Below, piece after piece: positions 50,967-61,200 of a stretch of 64,000 nucleotides of DNA. The notes under the pieces were generated by a model. The model searched no databases, was not told the DNA's origin, and was given only the letters and a program-made list of their open reading frames with translations. Position numbers and translations under genes: made by a program. How positions within the stretch are numbered: the stretch's first letter is position 1; every line of letters starts with the position of its first letter. The DNA comes from Amycolatopsis solani (GTDB taxonomy: Bacteria > Actinomycetota > Actinomycetes > Mycobacteriales > Pseudonocardiaceae), in assembly GCF_033441515.1 (NCBI RefSeq), contig NZ_JAWQJT010000002.1, positions 868,001 to 932,000 on the forward strand, in the 5' to 3' direction.

Positions 50967-51413
50967 ATGCCGGACACCGAAGAGGCCGTCGCCGTCTGCT
51001 ACGTCGTCAAACTGGACGACAAGAACCTCGGCAACCTCGGCGCCTTCTCCAGCTGTGACGGGCTGGGGTGCGAATTCGTCATGGAACAGCGGGAAGAGGG
51101 CGGCAACAACGGCATGGTCTGGCAGCTGCCGACCCGGATCAAGTACTCGAACATCAAGCTCTCGCGGCCGGTCACCGCGGCTAGCTCGCAGATCACCAAG
51201 TGGTTCGCCAGCCTCGCGAGCGGGATCGAGCGCAAGACCGCCACCATCGAGGCGCGCACCCTCGAAGGGACCGTCATCGCCAGCTGGGCCCTGGAAGGCG
51301 TCGTCCCGGTGCGCTGGAGCGGGCCGCAGCTCTCGCCCGACTCGCCCAAGGTCGCCACCGAGACCCTCGAGCTGGCCCACCACGGCTTCCTCAGCCCGGC
51401 GAAGAAGGGCTAG
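50967..51413 (+). CDS. Inner tube protein 2 (baseplate-proximal tube initiator)
   Basis: A 148-residue second gp19-like tube protein: VCYVVKLDDKNLGNLGAFSSCDGLGCEFVMEQREEGGNNG, KYSNIKLSRPVTAASSQITKWF, and the final TETLELAHHGFL. In eCIS a second tube protein forms the first ring on the baseplate hub. It is separated from tube protein 1 by three genes and is directly followed by the LysM gene (2 nt), matching Afp5/Afp7-like order. Confidence 0.92.
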   Translation: MPDTEEAVAVCYVVKLDDKNLGNLGAFSSCDGLGCEFVMEQREEGGNNGMVWQLPTRIKYSNIKLSRPVTAASSQITKWFASLASGIERKTATIEARTLEGTVIASWALEGVVPVRWSGPQLSPDSPKVATETLELAHHGFLSPAKKG

Positions 51414-51415
51414 CC

Positions 51416-52183
51416 ATGTCCTCACCCGTCACCTTCACCTCGGCCGGCTCCGCGCCGCCCGCTGCCTACGGGTCCGGTGAGCCCGCGCCGAACAACCTGC
51501 AGCGCGCCTTGCTGGAAGTGCGGAAGCCGCCGCAGTCCGGGGGGACCGGGCAGCCGCCGGGGGAGAAGATGTTCGACATCAAGTTCCAGTTCAACCCCAA
51601 GGAACTGTCGCTGAGCAAGAACGCCAAGTGGGGGCGGGACGCGCAGCCGAACGCCAAGAAGAGCGCGCCGCCGCAGTTCAAGGGGTCCGATCCGGCGAAG
51701 CTGGCGCTGGAGATGTTCCTCGACGCCACCGACAAGATGGACGACGCCGTCGTCAAGAAGGTCGAGCAGCTGTTCACCTGCTGCGTGGCCACCGAGGACA
51801 GCCGCCAGCACCGCAAACCCTCGCCGCCGTGGGTGATCTTCAAGTGGGGTGGCATGACCGGCTTCCCCGCCTACGTCTCCAGCGTGACGGCCAAGTACAC
51901 GCTCTTCACACCGTCGGGGACGCCGGTCCGCGCGGTCTGCACGGTGAACCTGGAGGAGATCGCGGGTGAGCTGAGCGGCCAGAACCCGACGTCCGGCGCG
52001 CTCGCGGCCCGGGACACCCACGTGCTCGTCGCCGGGGATTCGCTGCCCTCCATCGCGTTCCGGGCCTACGGCGACCCCGGCCGGTGGCGCGAGATCGCCG
52101 ACGCCAACGACATCGACGACCCGATGCGGCTGCGGCCCGGCACCCGGCTGCTGGTGCCCGCGCTGGAGGAGCTCGATGGCTAA
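51416..52183 (+). CDS. LysM-domain tail hub protein (Afp7/Pvc7-like)
   Basis: A 255-residue protein. The middle part has the hub fold (FDIKFQFNPKELSLSKNAKW..., GSDPAKLALEMFLDATDKMDD, YVSSVTAKYTLFTPSGTPVRA). A LysM-like module is at the C-terminus (HVLVAGDSLPSIAFRAYGDPGRWREIADANDIDDPMRLRPGTRLLVP). Such proteins cement the central spike to the inner tube. It overlaps the spike gene by 8 nt. Confidence 0.93.
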   Translation: MSSPVTFTSAGSAPPAAYGSGEPAPNNLQRALLEVRKPPQSGGTGQPPGEKMFDIKFQFNPKELSLSKNAKWGRDAQPNAKKSAPPQFKGSDPAKLALEMFLDATDKMDDAVVKKVEQLFTCCVATEDSRQHRKPSPPWVIFKWGGMTGFPAYVSSVTAKYTLFTPSGTPVRAVCTVNLEEIAGELSGQNPTSGALAARDTHVLVAGDSLPSIAFRAYGDPGRWREIADANDIDDPMRLRPGTRLLVPALEELDG

Positions 52184-53996
52184 CGAGACCTTCACCAACA
52201 CCCTCGTCGTCGAGGTCGAGGGCACCCCGCTGGCCGACGACGTCAAGGTGATGCTCAGCTACGCCTACGTCGACGACAGCCGGAACCTGCCGGACACGTT
52301 CGTGCTGCGCTTCCGCGACCCCGGGTCCGTCGTGCTGGACAAGGGCAAGTTCAAGGTCGGGGCGAAGGTCACGCTCAAGGTCCAGACGTCCGATCCCGAA
52401 GGCCCGCAAGAGCTGATGGCCGGTGAAGTCACCGCGGTCGCGATCGACCTGGACCCGCACGGCACGTTCACCGAGGTCCGCGGGTACGACCAGGCGCACC
52501 GGTTGTTCCGCGGCCGCCGGGTGGCGGCGTACCCGAACATGACGATCTCGGACGTCGTGCGCAAGATCGCCGGGCGCGCGGGCATCGCGGCCGGGAAGAT
52601 CGACGACGTCCGGGGCTTCGGCGGCCGCCCGAACACCCAGCTGAGCCAGGACAACGTCAGTGACTGGGAGTTCCTGTCGCGGCTGGCCGACGCGGTGGGC
52701 GCGCAGATCGCCGTCCGCGAGGGGAAGCTGAACTTCGAACTCCCCGAAAAACCCTCCGGCGCGCCTTCGACGACGACCAAGGCGACCACGGACCCGCTCG
52801 TCCTGGAGGCGCACGGGACGCTGGTCAGCCTCCGCGCGAGCGTCACCGCGGCCGAGCAGGTGCCCGAGGTGCGGGTCAACGGCTGGGACTACGAGCACAA
52901 GCAGCCGGTCACCGCCACCGCGACCCCGCGCAACGCGGGCACCGACGTACCCGAGGTGGACCCGGTGGCGCTGGCGAAGAAGTTCGCGAGCCCGCCCTTC
53001 CTCGACGCCGCCGCACCCCGGCGCGCCCAGGCCGAAGCGGACGCGACCGCGAAAGCACTGGCCGACCGGTTCGGCAGCGCCTGCACCGAACTCGACGGCG
53101 TCGCGAAGGGCAACCCGAAGCTGCGCGCCGGCACCGCGGTCACGCTCACCGGCGTCGGACGGCCCTTCTCCGGCAAGTACACCCTGACCGGCACCCGGCA
53201 CCTGTTCAACGCCGAAGTCGGCTACACGACCGAATTCACCGTGTCCGGCCGCCAGGAACGCTCGCTCTACGGCCTGGTCGCCGGCGGGGCGAAGAGCTCG
53301 CCGTGGCCGGGCGTGGTCCCCGCGCAGGTGAGCGACCTCAAGGACCCGGCGAACCTCGGCCGCGTGAAGCTGACCTTCCCGTGGCTGGACCGGGACTTCA
53401 CCAGCACCTGGGCCCGCACGGTGCAGCCCGGCGCGGGCAAGGACCGGGGCGCGCTGGTGCTGCCCGAGGTCGGCGACGAGGTCCTGGTCGGCTTCGAACA
53501 CGGCGACTTCGAAGCGCCCTACGTCCTCGGCGGGCTCCACAACACCAAGGACGCCGCCCCGCGCCTGAGCAAGGACCCCGTCGACGGCACCAGCGGGCAG
53601 GTCACCGTCCGCGGGTTCGTCTCGCGGAAGGGGCACAAGCTGGAATTCGCCGAAGACGACGGCATCACCCTGGCCTCCGGTGACGCGAAGTTCGTGGTCA
53701 AGATCGACCAGAAGAACCAGGTCATCGAGGTCACCAGCGGCAAGAGCGTCACGGTCAAGGCCCAGAACGGCGTCAGCATTGACGCCGGGACCGGGCCGCT
53801 GGAGCTCAAGGGCCAGAAGGTGACGGTGAAGTCCCAGACCGACGCCAGCATCGAGGCGAGCAGCCGGCTGAAGCTGAACGGCACCGCCGGCGTGAAGGTC
53901 GAGGGCGCCACCGTGTCGGTCGCCGGGCAGGGCCAGACGGAACTGACCGCCAGCGGTGTCGTCACCGTGCGCGGCGGCCTGGTCAAGATCAACTGA
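52176..53996 (+). CDS. VgrG/gp27-gp5-like spike protein
   Basis: A 606-residue spike. The gp27-like half (1-360) contains the tube-like folds and is followed by an OB-fold region with WARTVQPGAGKDRGALVLPEVGDEVLVGFEHGDFEAPYVLGGLHN, the invariant VgrG/phage-spike signature. It ends in a beta-helix made of short repeats (SGKSVTVKAQNGVSIDAG, LELKGQKVTVKSQ, ASIEASSRLKLNGT). Trimers form the puncturing needle and carry the PAAR tip encoded next, 12 nt downstream. No enzymatic C-terminal extension is present. Confidence 0.95.
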   Translation: MANETFTNTLVVEVEGTPLADDVKVMLSYAYVDDSRNLPDTFVLRFRDPGSVVLDKGKFKVGAKVTLKVQTSDPEGPQELMAGEVTAVAIDLDPHGTFTEVRGYDQAHRLFRGRRVAAYPNMTISDVVRKIAGRAGIAAGKIDDVRGFGGRPNTQLSQDNVSDWEFLSRLADAVGAQIAVREGKLNFELPEKPSGAPSTTTKATTDPLVLEAHGTLVSLRASVTAAEQVPEVRVNGWDYEHKQPVTATATPRNAGTDVPEVDPVALAKKFASPPFLDAAAPRRAQAEADATAKALADRFGSACTELDGVAKGNPKLRAGTAVTLTGVGRPFSGKYTLTGTRHLFNAEVGYTTEFTVSGRQERSLYGLVAGGAKSSPWPGVVPAQVSDLKDPANLGRVKLTFPWLDRDFTSTWARTVQPGAGKDRGALVLPEVGDEVLVGFEHGDFEAPYVLGGLHNTKDAAPRLSKDPVDGTSGQVTVRGFVSRKGHKLEFAEDDGITLASGDAKFVVKIDQKNQVIEVTSGKSVTVKAQNGVSIDAGTGPLELKGQKVTVKSQTDASIEASSRLKLNGTAGVKVEGATVSVAGQGQTELTASGVVTVRGGLVKIN

Positions 53997-54008
53997 CGGG
54001 GGAGCGAC

Positions 54009-54290
54009 ATGCCACCAGCCGCGAGGGTCGGCGACCCGACGGGGCACCCGGGCGTCATCGCCGGGCCGGGGGTGCCGACCGTGCTGATCGGCGGGCTGCC
54101 CGCCGCGAACGTCGGCACGCTGCACACCTGCTCGTTCCCGCCGCCCGCGGTGCACCCGCCGACGCCGATCGCGCCACCGGGCTGCCCGACCGTCCTGCTC
54201 GGCGGCATGCCCGCGGCCCGGATGGGCGACCTGGCCACCTGCGGCGCGCCGATCGTCATGGGCTGCCCGACCGTCCTGATCGGAGGCTGA
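54009..54290 (+). CDS. PAAR-domain spike tip protein
   Basis: A 93-residue protein with three repeats of the PAAR type (PAARVGDPTGHPGVIAGPGVPTVLIGGLPAAN, CPTVLLGGMPAARMGDLATCG, CPTVLIGG). It has His and Cys residues (H in TGHPG, CSF, TCG) positioned to bind the metal at the tip. It sharpens the spike. No toxin extension. GGGGGAG precedes the ATG. Confidence 0.94.
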   Translation: MPPAARVGDPTGHPGVIAGPGVPTVLIGGLPAANVGTLHTCSFPPPAVHPPTPIAPPGCPTVLLGGMPAARMGDLATCGAPIVMGCPTVLIGG

Positions 54291-54291
54291 A

Positions 54292-54732
54292 GTGACGGTG
54301 CCGATGAAGGACTTCCTGGGCCGGGGACTGGCGTTCCCGCTGCACACCGACGCGACCGGGTCGATCGCGCTGGTCGGCGGCGAACGCGAGGTCGTCGAGA
54401 GCATCCGGCTGATCCTGGCCACGTCGCCGGGCGAGCGCCCGATGCGCCCGGAGTTCGGCTGCGCGGTCCACGACCTGGTGTTCGCGCCGGCCGACGCGGC
54501 GACCGCCGGGCAGATCGCCTACGAGGTGCGGACCGCGCTGGAGCGCTGGGAGCCGCGGATCACCCTCGACGACGTCGTCGTCGGCTTCGACGCGGCCGAC
54601 CGGGGCACCCTGCTCATCGACATCCGCTACCACCTGCGCGGCACGAACGACCCGCGCAACCTCGTCTTCCCCTTCTACGTGATCCCGCCGCACGAGTCCG
54701 CAGCGCTCGATTCCCCAGTGGACGGTGCGTGA
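54292..54732 (+). CDS. Baseplate wedge protein gp25 (GPW/gp25 family)
   Basis: A 146-residue wedge protein with the family core: IALVGGEREVVESIRLILATSPGERPMRPEFGCAVHDLVFAP and a C-terminal ferredoxin-like strand set (RGTLLIDIRYHLRGTNDPRNLVFPFYV). It starts at GTG 54292, one base after the PAAR stop codon, and its stop overlaps the next start. It joins baseplate and sheath. Confidence 0.93.
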   Translation: MTVPMKDFLGRGLAFPLHTDATGSIALVGGEREVVESIRLILATSPGERPMRPEFGCAVHDLVFAPADAATAGQIAYEVRTALERWEPRITLDDVVVGFDAADRGTLLIDIRYHLRGTNDPRNLVFPFYVIPPHESAALDSPVDGA

Positions 54733-56693
54733 TGTCCCTGCCGCTGCCCAACCTCGACGACCGCCGGTTCCAGGACCTGGTCGACGAAGCCAAGTACCTG
54801 GTCCAGCGCAACTGCCCGGAGTGGACCGACCACAACGTCTCCGACCCGGGCGTCACGCTGATCGAGACGTTCGCGCAGATGGTCGACCAGCTGCTCTACC
54901 GGCTCAACCGGGTGCCCGACCGGCACTACCTGCGGTTCCTCGAGCTGATCGGGGTGCGCCTGTTCCCGCCGGCCGCGGCGCGCGCCGACGTGACGTTCTG
55001 GCTTTCGGCCGCCCGGGACGTCCCGGTGGTCGTCGCGGCGGGCAAGCAGGTCGCGAGTGTGCGCACCGAGGTCGAGGACCCCGTCGTGTTCACCGTCGAG
55101 CGGACGCTGACCATCGTGCCGTGCTCGCTCGCGCACCTGGCGACCAGCACGTCCGACACCGGCCTCCCGCCGGTCGACCGCACCGACGAGCTCCTCGTGG
55201 GTGGCGGGCCCGCGGCCTTCGCCGAAACCCCGGCCCCCGGCGACGCGGTCTGCTTCGGCCTGTCGGACGCGGTGCCCGGCTGCGCGGTGCTGCTGCGGCT
55301 GGACTGCGAGGTCGAGGGCCAGGGCGTCGACCCGCACGACCCGCCGTGGCGGTGGGAGGCCTGGGACGGCTCCGGCTGGGTGGCGTGCGAGGTCGACCGC
55401 GACAGCACCGGCGCGTTCAACCGCGCCGGGGACGTCGTCGTGCACGTCCCGCACGGCCACGAGATGTCGGTGCTCGCCCGCCGACGCGCGGGGTGGCTGC
55501 GGTGCCGGCTGGTCGAGGCCAAGGAGAACCAGCCGTTCTACCAGCGCTCGCCACGGCTGCACGCGGTCGAGGCCTCGACCATCGGCGGCACGGCCGGTGC
55601 CGTGCACGCCGAGATCATCCGCAACGAGATCGCCGGGACCTCGGACGGCACGCCGGGCCAGCGGTTCCCGCTCGGCCGGCCGCCGGTGGTCGCCGGGGAC
55701 GGCGAGCTGGTCGTCGAGGTCTCGGGCCCGGACGGCTGGCAGCAGTGGACCGAGGTCCGGTCGTTCGCCGGCTCCGGACCCGGCGACCGGCACGTCGTCC
55801 TCGACCGGGTCGGCGGGGAAGTCGTGTTCGGTCCCGCGGTGCGCCAGCCCGAGGGCGGCCTCCGGTACTACGGCGCCGTGCCGGCCAAGTCCGCCGCGAT
55901 CCGCGTGCCCGAATACCGGTCCGGCGGCGGGCGGCGCGGCAACGTCGCCCGCGAGGTCCTCGAGGTGCAGCGGGACCCGATCCCGTTCGTGAGCAGCGTG
56001 GTCAACCGCCGTCCCGCGATCGGCGGGGTGGACGGCGAGTCGGTGCGGGACGCGCAGGTCCGCGGCCCGCTGCTGCTGCGCACCCGCGACCGCGCGGTGA
56101 CCGCCGAGGACTACGAACAGCTCGCGCGCGAAGCGGCGCCGGAAGCGGCGCGCGTGCGGTGCATCCCGGCGCACGGCGCCGACGGCCGCGAGACCGGCGC
56201 GATCCGGGTCCTGGTCGTGCCGGCGGTGCCCGACACCGGCGAACTCGCCTTCTCGGCCCTGATGCTCGACCCCGGCATGCGCGCCCGGATCGAGCGCCAC
56301 CTCGACGAACGGCGCTGCGTGGGCGCACTCGTGTCCGTCGAGCCGCCGTTCTACCAGGGCGTCACGGTGGTCGCGCGGCTGCGCGCCCGGCGCCGGACGA
56401 CGGCGGGCACGCTCGGCGCGCGGGCGACCCAGGCCCTCTACGACTACTTCAACCCGCTCAGCGGCGGCCCGGACGGCGACGGCTGGCCGTTCGGGCGGCC
56501 GGTGCAGTCGGGCGAGGTCTTCGCGGTGCTGCAACGGCTTCCCGGCGTCGAGCTGGTGGAAGACGTGCGCCTGTTCGCCGCGAACCCGATCACCCGCGAA
56601 CGCGGCGACCAGGCCGACCGGCTCGACCTGCCGCCGCAGGCGCTCGCGTTCTCGTTCGGGCACCAGGTGCGGGTGCGGGAGGCCGGCGCATGA
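54732..56693 (+). CDS. Baseplate assembly protein (gpJ/gp6-like, Afp11-type)
   Basis: A 653-residue protein beginning MSLPLPNLDDRRFQDLVDEA with DHNVSDPGVTLIETFAQMVDQLLYRLNRVPDRHYLRFLELIG, the classical baseplate-wedge start. The C-terminal half has RDRAVTAEDYEQLAREAAPEAARVRCIPAHG and DEVFAVLQRLPGVE-like segments of the gpJ family. An internal beta-sandwich insertion (about 180-330) is typical of actinobacterial eCIS versions. The GTG/ATG pair at 54729/54732 overlaps the gp25 stop; the ATG has better ribosome-site spacing. Confidence 0.92.
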   Translation: MSLPLPNLDDRRFQDLVDEAKYLVQRNCPEWTDHNVSDPGVTLIETFAQMVDQLLYRLNRVPDRHYLRFLELIGVRLFPPAAARADVTFWLSAARDVPVVVAAGKQVASVRTEVEDPVVFTVERTLTIVPCSLAHLATSTSDTGLPPVDRTDELLVGGGPAAFAETPAPGDAVCFGLSDAVPGCAVLLRLDCEVEGQGVDPHDPPWRWEAWDGSGWVACEVDRDSTGAFNRAGDVVVHVPHGHEMSVLARRRAGWLRCRLVEAKENQPFYQRSPRLHAVEASTIGGTAGAVHAEIIRNEIAGTSDGTPGQRFPLGRPPVVAGDGELVVEVSGPDGWQQWTEVRSFAGSGPGDRHVVLDRVGGEVVFGPAVRQPEGGLRYYGAVPAKSAAIRVPEYRSGGGRRGNVAREVLEVQRDPIPFVSSVVNRRPAIGGVDGESVRDAQVRGPLLLRTRDRAVTAEDYEQLAREAAPEAARVRCIPAHGADGRETGAIRVLVVPAVPDTGELAFSALMLDPGMRARIERHLDERRCVGALVSVEPPFYQGVTVVARLRARRRTTAGTLGARATQALYDYFNPLSGGPDGDGWPFGRPVQSGEVFAVLQRLPGVELVEDVRLFAANPITRERGDQADRLDLPPQALAFSFGHQVRVREAGA

Positions 56694-57229
56694 GGGCCGG
56701 GATCCCGGGCCTGCCGAGCCCGCACCCGATCGGCGAGCAGCTGCCCGCGGTGTACGCCGACGACCGGTTCGTGCGGGGCTTCACCGGCGCGCTCGACGAG
56801 GTCCTCGCCCCGATCCTGTCCACATTGGACAACTTCGCGGGCTACCTGGACCCGGGGGTGGCGCCCGAGGACTTCGTCGGCTGGCTGGCGCACTGGGTCG
56901 CGCTGCGCGTCGACGAGAGCTGGAGCCCGGCGCAGCTGCGGGAGCTGGTCACGCGGTCGGTCGAGCTGCACCGGTGGCGCGGCACCCGGCGTGGCCTGGC
57001 CGAGCACGTGCGGCTGCTCACCGGTGGCGTGGTCGAGCTGACCGACAGCGGCGGGGTCGTGGCCTCGCCGCGGCCCGGCGCGCCGCTGCCGGACCCGGGC
57101 CCGGCCTGGGTGCAGGTGCGAGTCCGGGTGCCCGACCCGGCCCGGGTGGACCGGCGGCGGCTGACGGCGGCGGTCGTGGACGCGGTGCCCGCCCACGTGC
57201 GGGTCGCGGTGGAAGTGGTGGAGGGGTAG
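56690..57229 (+). CDS. Phage tail protein I-like baseplate protein (gp7/Afp12-like)
   Basis: A 179-residue protein with the tail-protein-I pattern: PIGEQLPAVYADDRFVRGFTGALDEVLAPILSTLDNFAGYLDPGVAPEDFVGWLAHWV followed by RELVTRSVELHRWRGTRRGLAEHVRLLTG. It is shorter than Afp12 and closer to P2 gpI. It overlaps the previous stop (ATGA). It probably completes the wedge ring. No tail-fibre gene follows it, unlike many phages. Confidence 0.88.
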   Translation: MRAGIPGLPSPHPIGEQLPAVYADDRFVRGFTGALDEVLAPILSTLDNFAGYLDPGVAPEDFVGWLAHWVALRVDESWSPAQLRELVTRSVELHRWRGTRRGLAEHVRLLTGGVVELTDSGGVVASPRPGAPLPDPGPAWVQVRVRVPDPARVDRRRLTAAVVDAVPAHVRVAVEVVEG

Positions 57230-57232
57230 CGG

Positions 57233-58207
57233 ATGGTCATCTACGCCGAGTGCGGGCACCAGGGTCCCGCCGACGTCGAGTTCTGCGGTGAATGCGGCCG
57301 GTACCTGAAGTGGGACGACGGCCCCGTCGCGGTGCGGTCGCAGCCGGTGGTGCAGCAGCAGGTCGTGCAGCCCGCCGAGCCGCTCGCCCCGGTCCGGCAG
57401 CCGGTGCGGCAGACCGTCGAGGACCAGGTCCTCCACCCTGGCGACCTGATCTGCGGCCGGTGCGGCAAGGGCAACGTGCCCACCCGCAACTTCTGCGGCC
57501 GCTGCGGCGCGTCGCTGGCCGAGTCCGAGGTCGTCAAGACGTCGTGGTGGCGGCGGCTGTTCGGCCGCAAGCCGAAGGAGCACAAAGCCGGGGCCCGGCC
57601 GGGCAAGGACGGCGTCCGCCGCCGGACCGGGCGGGCCGGGGCCGCGCGCCGGACCGCCGGCAAGGTGATCCGCCGCGCCGTCGCGGTGGCGCTGGTGCTC
57701 GCGGCGCTGGTCTACGCGCTCTACCAGCCGTTCCGTGGGGCGATCAACACCGCGGCGACCGGGCTGTGGGGCCAGGTGACCGGCATCTTCGAGGCCAAGC
57801 TGAACCCGGTCCGCCCGGTCAAGGTGACCGCGACCGCGCAGGTGACCGGGCACGCGGCCCCGCTGGTCAGCGACAACGCCAAGAACACCTTCTGGGCGGC
57901 CCCGACCGACCGGGAACCCGCGCTGGTGTTCACCTTCGACCACCCCGCGGACCTGCGGAAGGCGATCGTGTACTCCGGCGACGCCGCGAACTTCCAGGCC
58001 GCGCACCGGCCGCAGAAGCTGCACCTGGTCTTCTCCACCGGCAAGACCTACGACATGGCGCTGGCCGACACGCCCGACGCCCAGGAAGTCCCGATCGAGA
58101 ACAGCGCCGGCGCGACCAGCGTCGAGCTGCACGTGACCGGGCTGCACCGCTCGCTCAACGGCACCGACGTCGCGATCTCCGAGATCGAACTGTTCGAAGC
58201 CGGCTGA
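57233..58207 (+). CDS. Zinc-ribbon / transmembrane / glycan-binding protein of the eCIS operon
   Basis: A 324-residue protein in three parts. Two zinc ribbons lie at the N-terminus (CG..CG pairs in EFCGECGRYL; ICGRCGKGN..NFCGRCGASL). A strongly basic segment and one transmembrane helix (VIRRAVAVALVLAALVYAL) follow at about 142-162. The extracytoplasmic discoidin-like domain (LVSDNAKNTFWAAPTDREPALVFTFDHPADLRKAIVYSG...) is of the type called NADase-type glycan-binding. It lies inside the structural operon and could link particle and membrane or cell wall. Actinobacterial eCIS loci often carry a membrane protein of this layout. Confidence 0.82.
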   Translation: MVIYAECGHQGPADVEFCGECGRYLKWDDGPVAVRSQPVVQQQVVQPAEPLAPVRQPVRQTVEDQVLHPGDLICGRCGKGNVPTRNFCGRCGASLAESEVVKTSWWRRLFGRKPKEHKAGARPGKDGVRRRTGRAGAARRTAGKVIRRAVAVALVLAALVYALYQPFRGAINTAATGLWGQVTGIFEAKLNPVRPVKVTATAQVTGHAAPLVSDNAKNTFWAAPTDREPALVFTFDHPADLRKAIVYSGDAANFQAAHRPQKLHLVFSTGKTYDMALADTPDAQEVPIENSAGATSVELHVTGLHRSLNGTDVAISEIELFEAG

Positions 58208-58235
58208 GCCACCGACAGCTTGGGGAGGACCGACC

Positions 58236-61200
58236 ATGCGCGCGAACCGGGTGGTGGCGGGCACCGCGGTCGTCGCGGTGCTCGGCGGCTGGGCGATCGG
58301 CGGAGCGCTCTCGCCGACCGCGGCGCAGGCACCCGCACCGGGGGCGGCGCCCTACCGCGTCGGCTACGTCAGCGCGGCCACCACCGGCCTGTTCCAGCCG
58401 GGCCCGGAAGGCGCGGAACCGGCGCTGCCGCCCGGGGCCGGGAGCGTCGACTCCGACGCGTCCGCGGGCACCGGCGGCATCGTGTGGGTCAGCCACCGCG
58501 CGCCGTCCGCTGGCGGCGCCGAGCGGGACGGCGAGCTGTTCTTCTTGAGTGACACCGCCAAGGCTCCGGTGCGGCTCACCACCGACGAGACCGTGGACAC
58601 CCACCCCGCGCTGTCCCCCGACGGCCGCACGGTCGCGTTCGCCTCGGACCGCACCGGCAGCCGGAAGCTGTTCGTGATCGGCGTGGACGGCCGCGGCCTG
58701 CGCCAGCTGACCACCGGGCCGGCCGCCGACGACTCGCCGAGCTGGTCACCCGACGGCACCCGGCTGGCGTTCAGCAGCACCCGCGACGACCCCGCCGGGG
58801 ACATCTACACCGTCCCGGCCGCCGGCGGCGTCCCCACCCGCCTGACCGCGGATCCGGCCGCGGACACCCAGCCCGCCTGGGGGCCGGCGCGGATCGCGTT
58901 CACCACCACGCGCTTCCACCCGGCGGGCGACGTCGTGCTGATGGCCGACACCGGGGGCGCGGTCACCCGCGCGGTGCCCGATCCCGGGGACTCCGCCGAG
59001 CCCGCGTGGTCCCCGGACGGCACCCGGCTGGCGTTCACCACCCACACGCCGGACCCGCTCGGCGACGTCAAGCAGGTCTCCGGCGGCCGGGTCTCGGCCA
59101 TCTCGGCGCTGCCCGGCACCGGCGAGACCGAACCGGCGTTCCGGGCGAGCGGGCAGCCGGTGTTCACCGAGCTGCGCGCGGGCGGCAGCACCGACGTCTG
59201 GAGCGCGGACGCGACCGGCGGCGACCGCCGGGACCTCACCCAGCGCCCCGACGCCGACGAGTTCGACCCCGCGTTCTCCGCCGACGGCACGCTGCTGGCC
59301 TACACCCAGGCCGGCCCCGGCGAATCCGCGCGGACCGAGATCTTCGTGGCGAACGCCGACGGCAGCGCACCTCGTACGCTAACCGGCCCGGTGGCCGGGA
59401 CCAAACGCGAGCGGCACCCGGCGTGGTCCCCGGACGCGACGACGATCGCGTACACCGACACCGTCTTCGAAGGCGAGAGCCGCCGGGACGTCGTCCGGAT
59501 CGCCCGGGTCGCCGACGGCCTCGTTCTCGGCGAGATCCCGATGCCACCGCACCTGCGCGGCGACGACTCGCAGCCGGTGTGGTCGGCCGACGGCACGAAG
59601 ATCACCCTGACGCGCGCGGCCACCCGGACGCCACCACCAGGACCGTCCAGAGTGGACCCCGCCGTCGTCGACATCCCGGTCGGCCAAGGCTCTTCGGCGA
59701 CCATCGGGAAGACCGTGCCGACCGACAAGATCCGCTCCAAGCCCGACATCGTCCTGCTGATGGACCAGACCGCTTCGATGGGCGGCGGCGAAGGCGGACC
59801 CGGGGTGCTCGGCCAGGTGAAGCAGAACCTCGGCGCGGTCATCGACGCCGTGCGGACGCGGGAAGCCGACGTGCGGTTCGCGGTCGCGGCCTTCGGCGAC
59901 GCCGCCGACCCGGACGACGTCATCGGCGGAACGCGCGTCCCGCGTTCCTTCTTCGTCCAGCAGCCGCTGACGGCGGTGGGCGCCGATCCCGCGGACCCCG
60001 GCCGCACGCTGCTGGCCGACGCGTTCGGCCGGATCCGGGCCGACTTCGGCGGCGACACGGCCGAAGACTGGCTCGCGGCGCTGCAGAAGGTCGCGACCGG
60101 CGCGATCACGTTCCGCCCGGACAGCAGCCGGATCATCGTGCTGGTCGGGGACGCGGCCAGCCACGAAGACCCGCCCGAGAAGGGCTCGGCGGTCAAAGCC
60201 GCGGTGATCGCGGCGCTGAACGCGGCGAAGATCAGCGTGGTGGCCGTGCCCGCGGTCACCGGCGGCGAAGGCGCGGACTCGACCCTCGACTACCGGGGGC
60301 AGGCGACCGCGGTCGCGAACGGGACCGACGGCGTCCTCACCGCGGGCACCGAAGCGGCGGGGATCACGGAGGCGATCATCAAGGGCATCGGCGACCTCCC
60401 GGTCTCGGTGCGGCCGGTGCCCTTCTGCGACAGCGGCCTGACCCTCACCTTCGATCCGGAAGGCGCCCAACAGGTCCCGGGCGGCACCCCCGCGCGGTTC
60501 ACCGAGACCGCGATCGTCGCCGCGACCGCGCCCCTGGGCGCCCGCCTGCACTGCCGCGTCGAGTTCCGGCTCAACGGCGAGCCCACCGCGCGCCCCGGCT
60601 ACACCGAGGACGTCACGGTGCGGGTCAAGGACCCGCGGCTCCCACTGATCACCGTCCACGACACGACGGTGACCGGCACCGCCCCGACGGTCATCGAGTA
60701 CCCCGCGACCGCGATCGACGCCGACCGCGAAACCCCGATCACGCCGTTCTGCACACCGTCGTCGGGCAGCCTGTTCCCGGTCGGGGCCACCACCGTGACG
60801 TGCACCGCGACCGGGCGGAACGGCACCGCCACCGAAACCGCCGTCATGGCGGTCGACCCGGGCGGGGAACGGCAAGAACTGTGGCAAGTCGAGCTCGCCC
60901 CGGCGCCCGACAGCGTCGGCACCGGAACCCAGCGGGACCTCTCGCCCTCGTTCGGCACGCCGTGCGGCACCGGCCGGCAGGGCTCGGCCGATGTGTCACC
61001 GGACGGCGCCACGATCGTGTTCCAGAACGACAACCGGCTGATCTGCGCCGCGCCCGCCGACGGCGGCCAGGGCCGGGTGCTGGCGCAGGACGCCGGGTTC
61101 GTCGACGACCCGGCGTGGTCGCCGGACGGCGCACTGGTCGCCTTCGACAGCGCACCCGGGGAATCCCGGCCGGGCATCCAGGTCGTGCCCGCCGCCGGTG

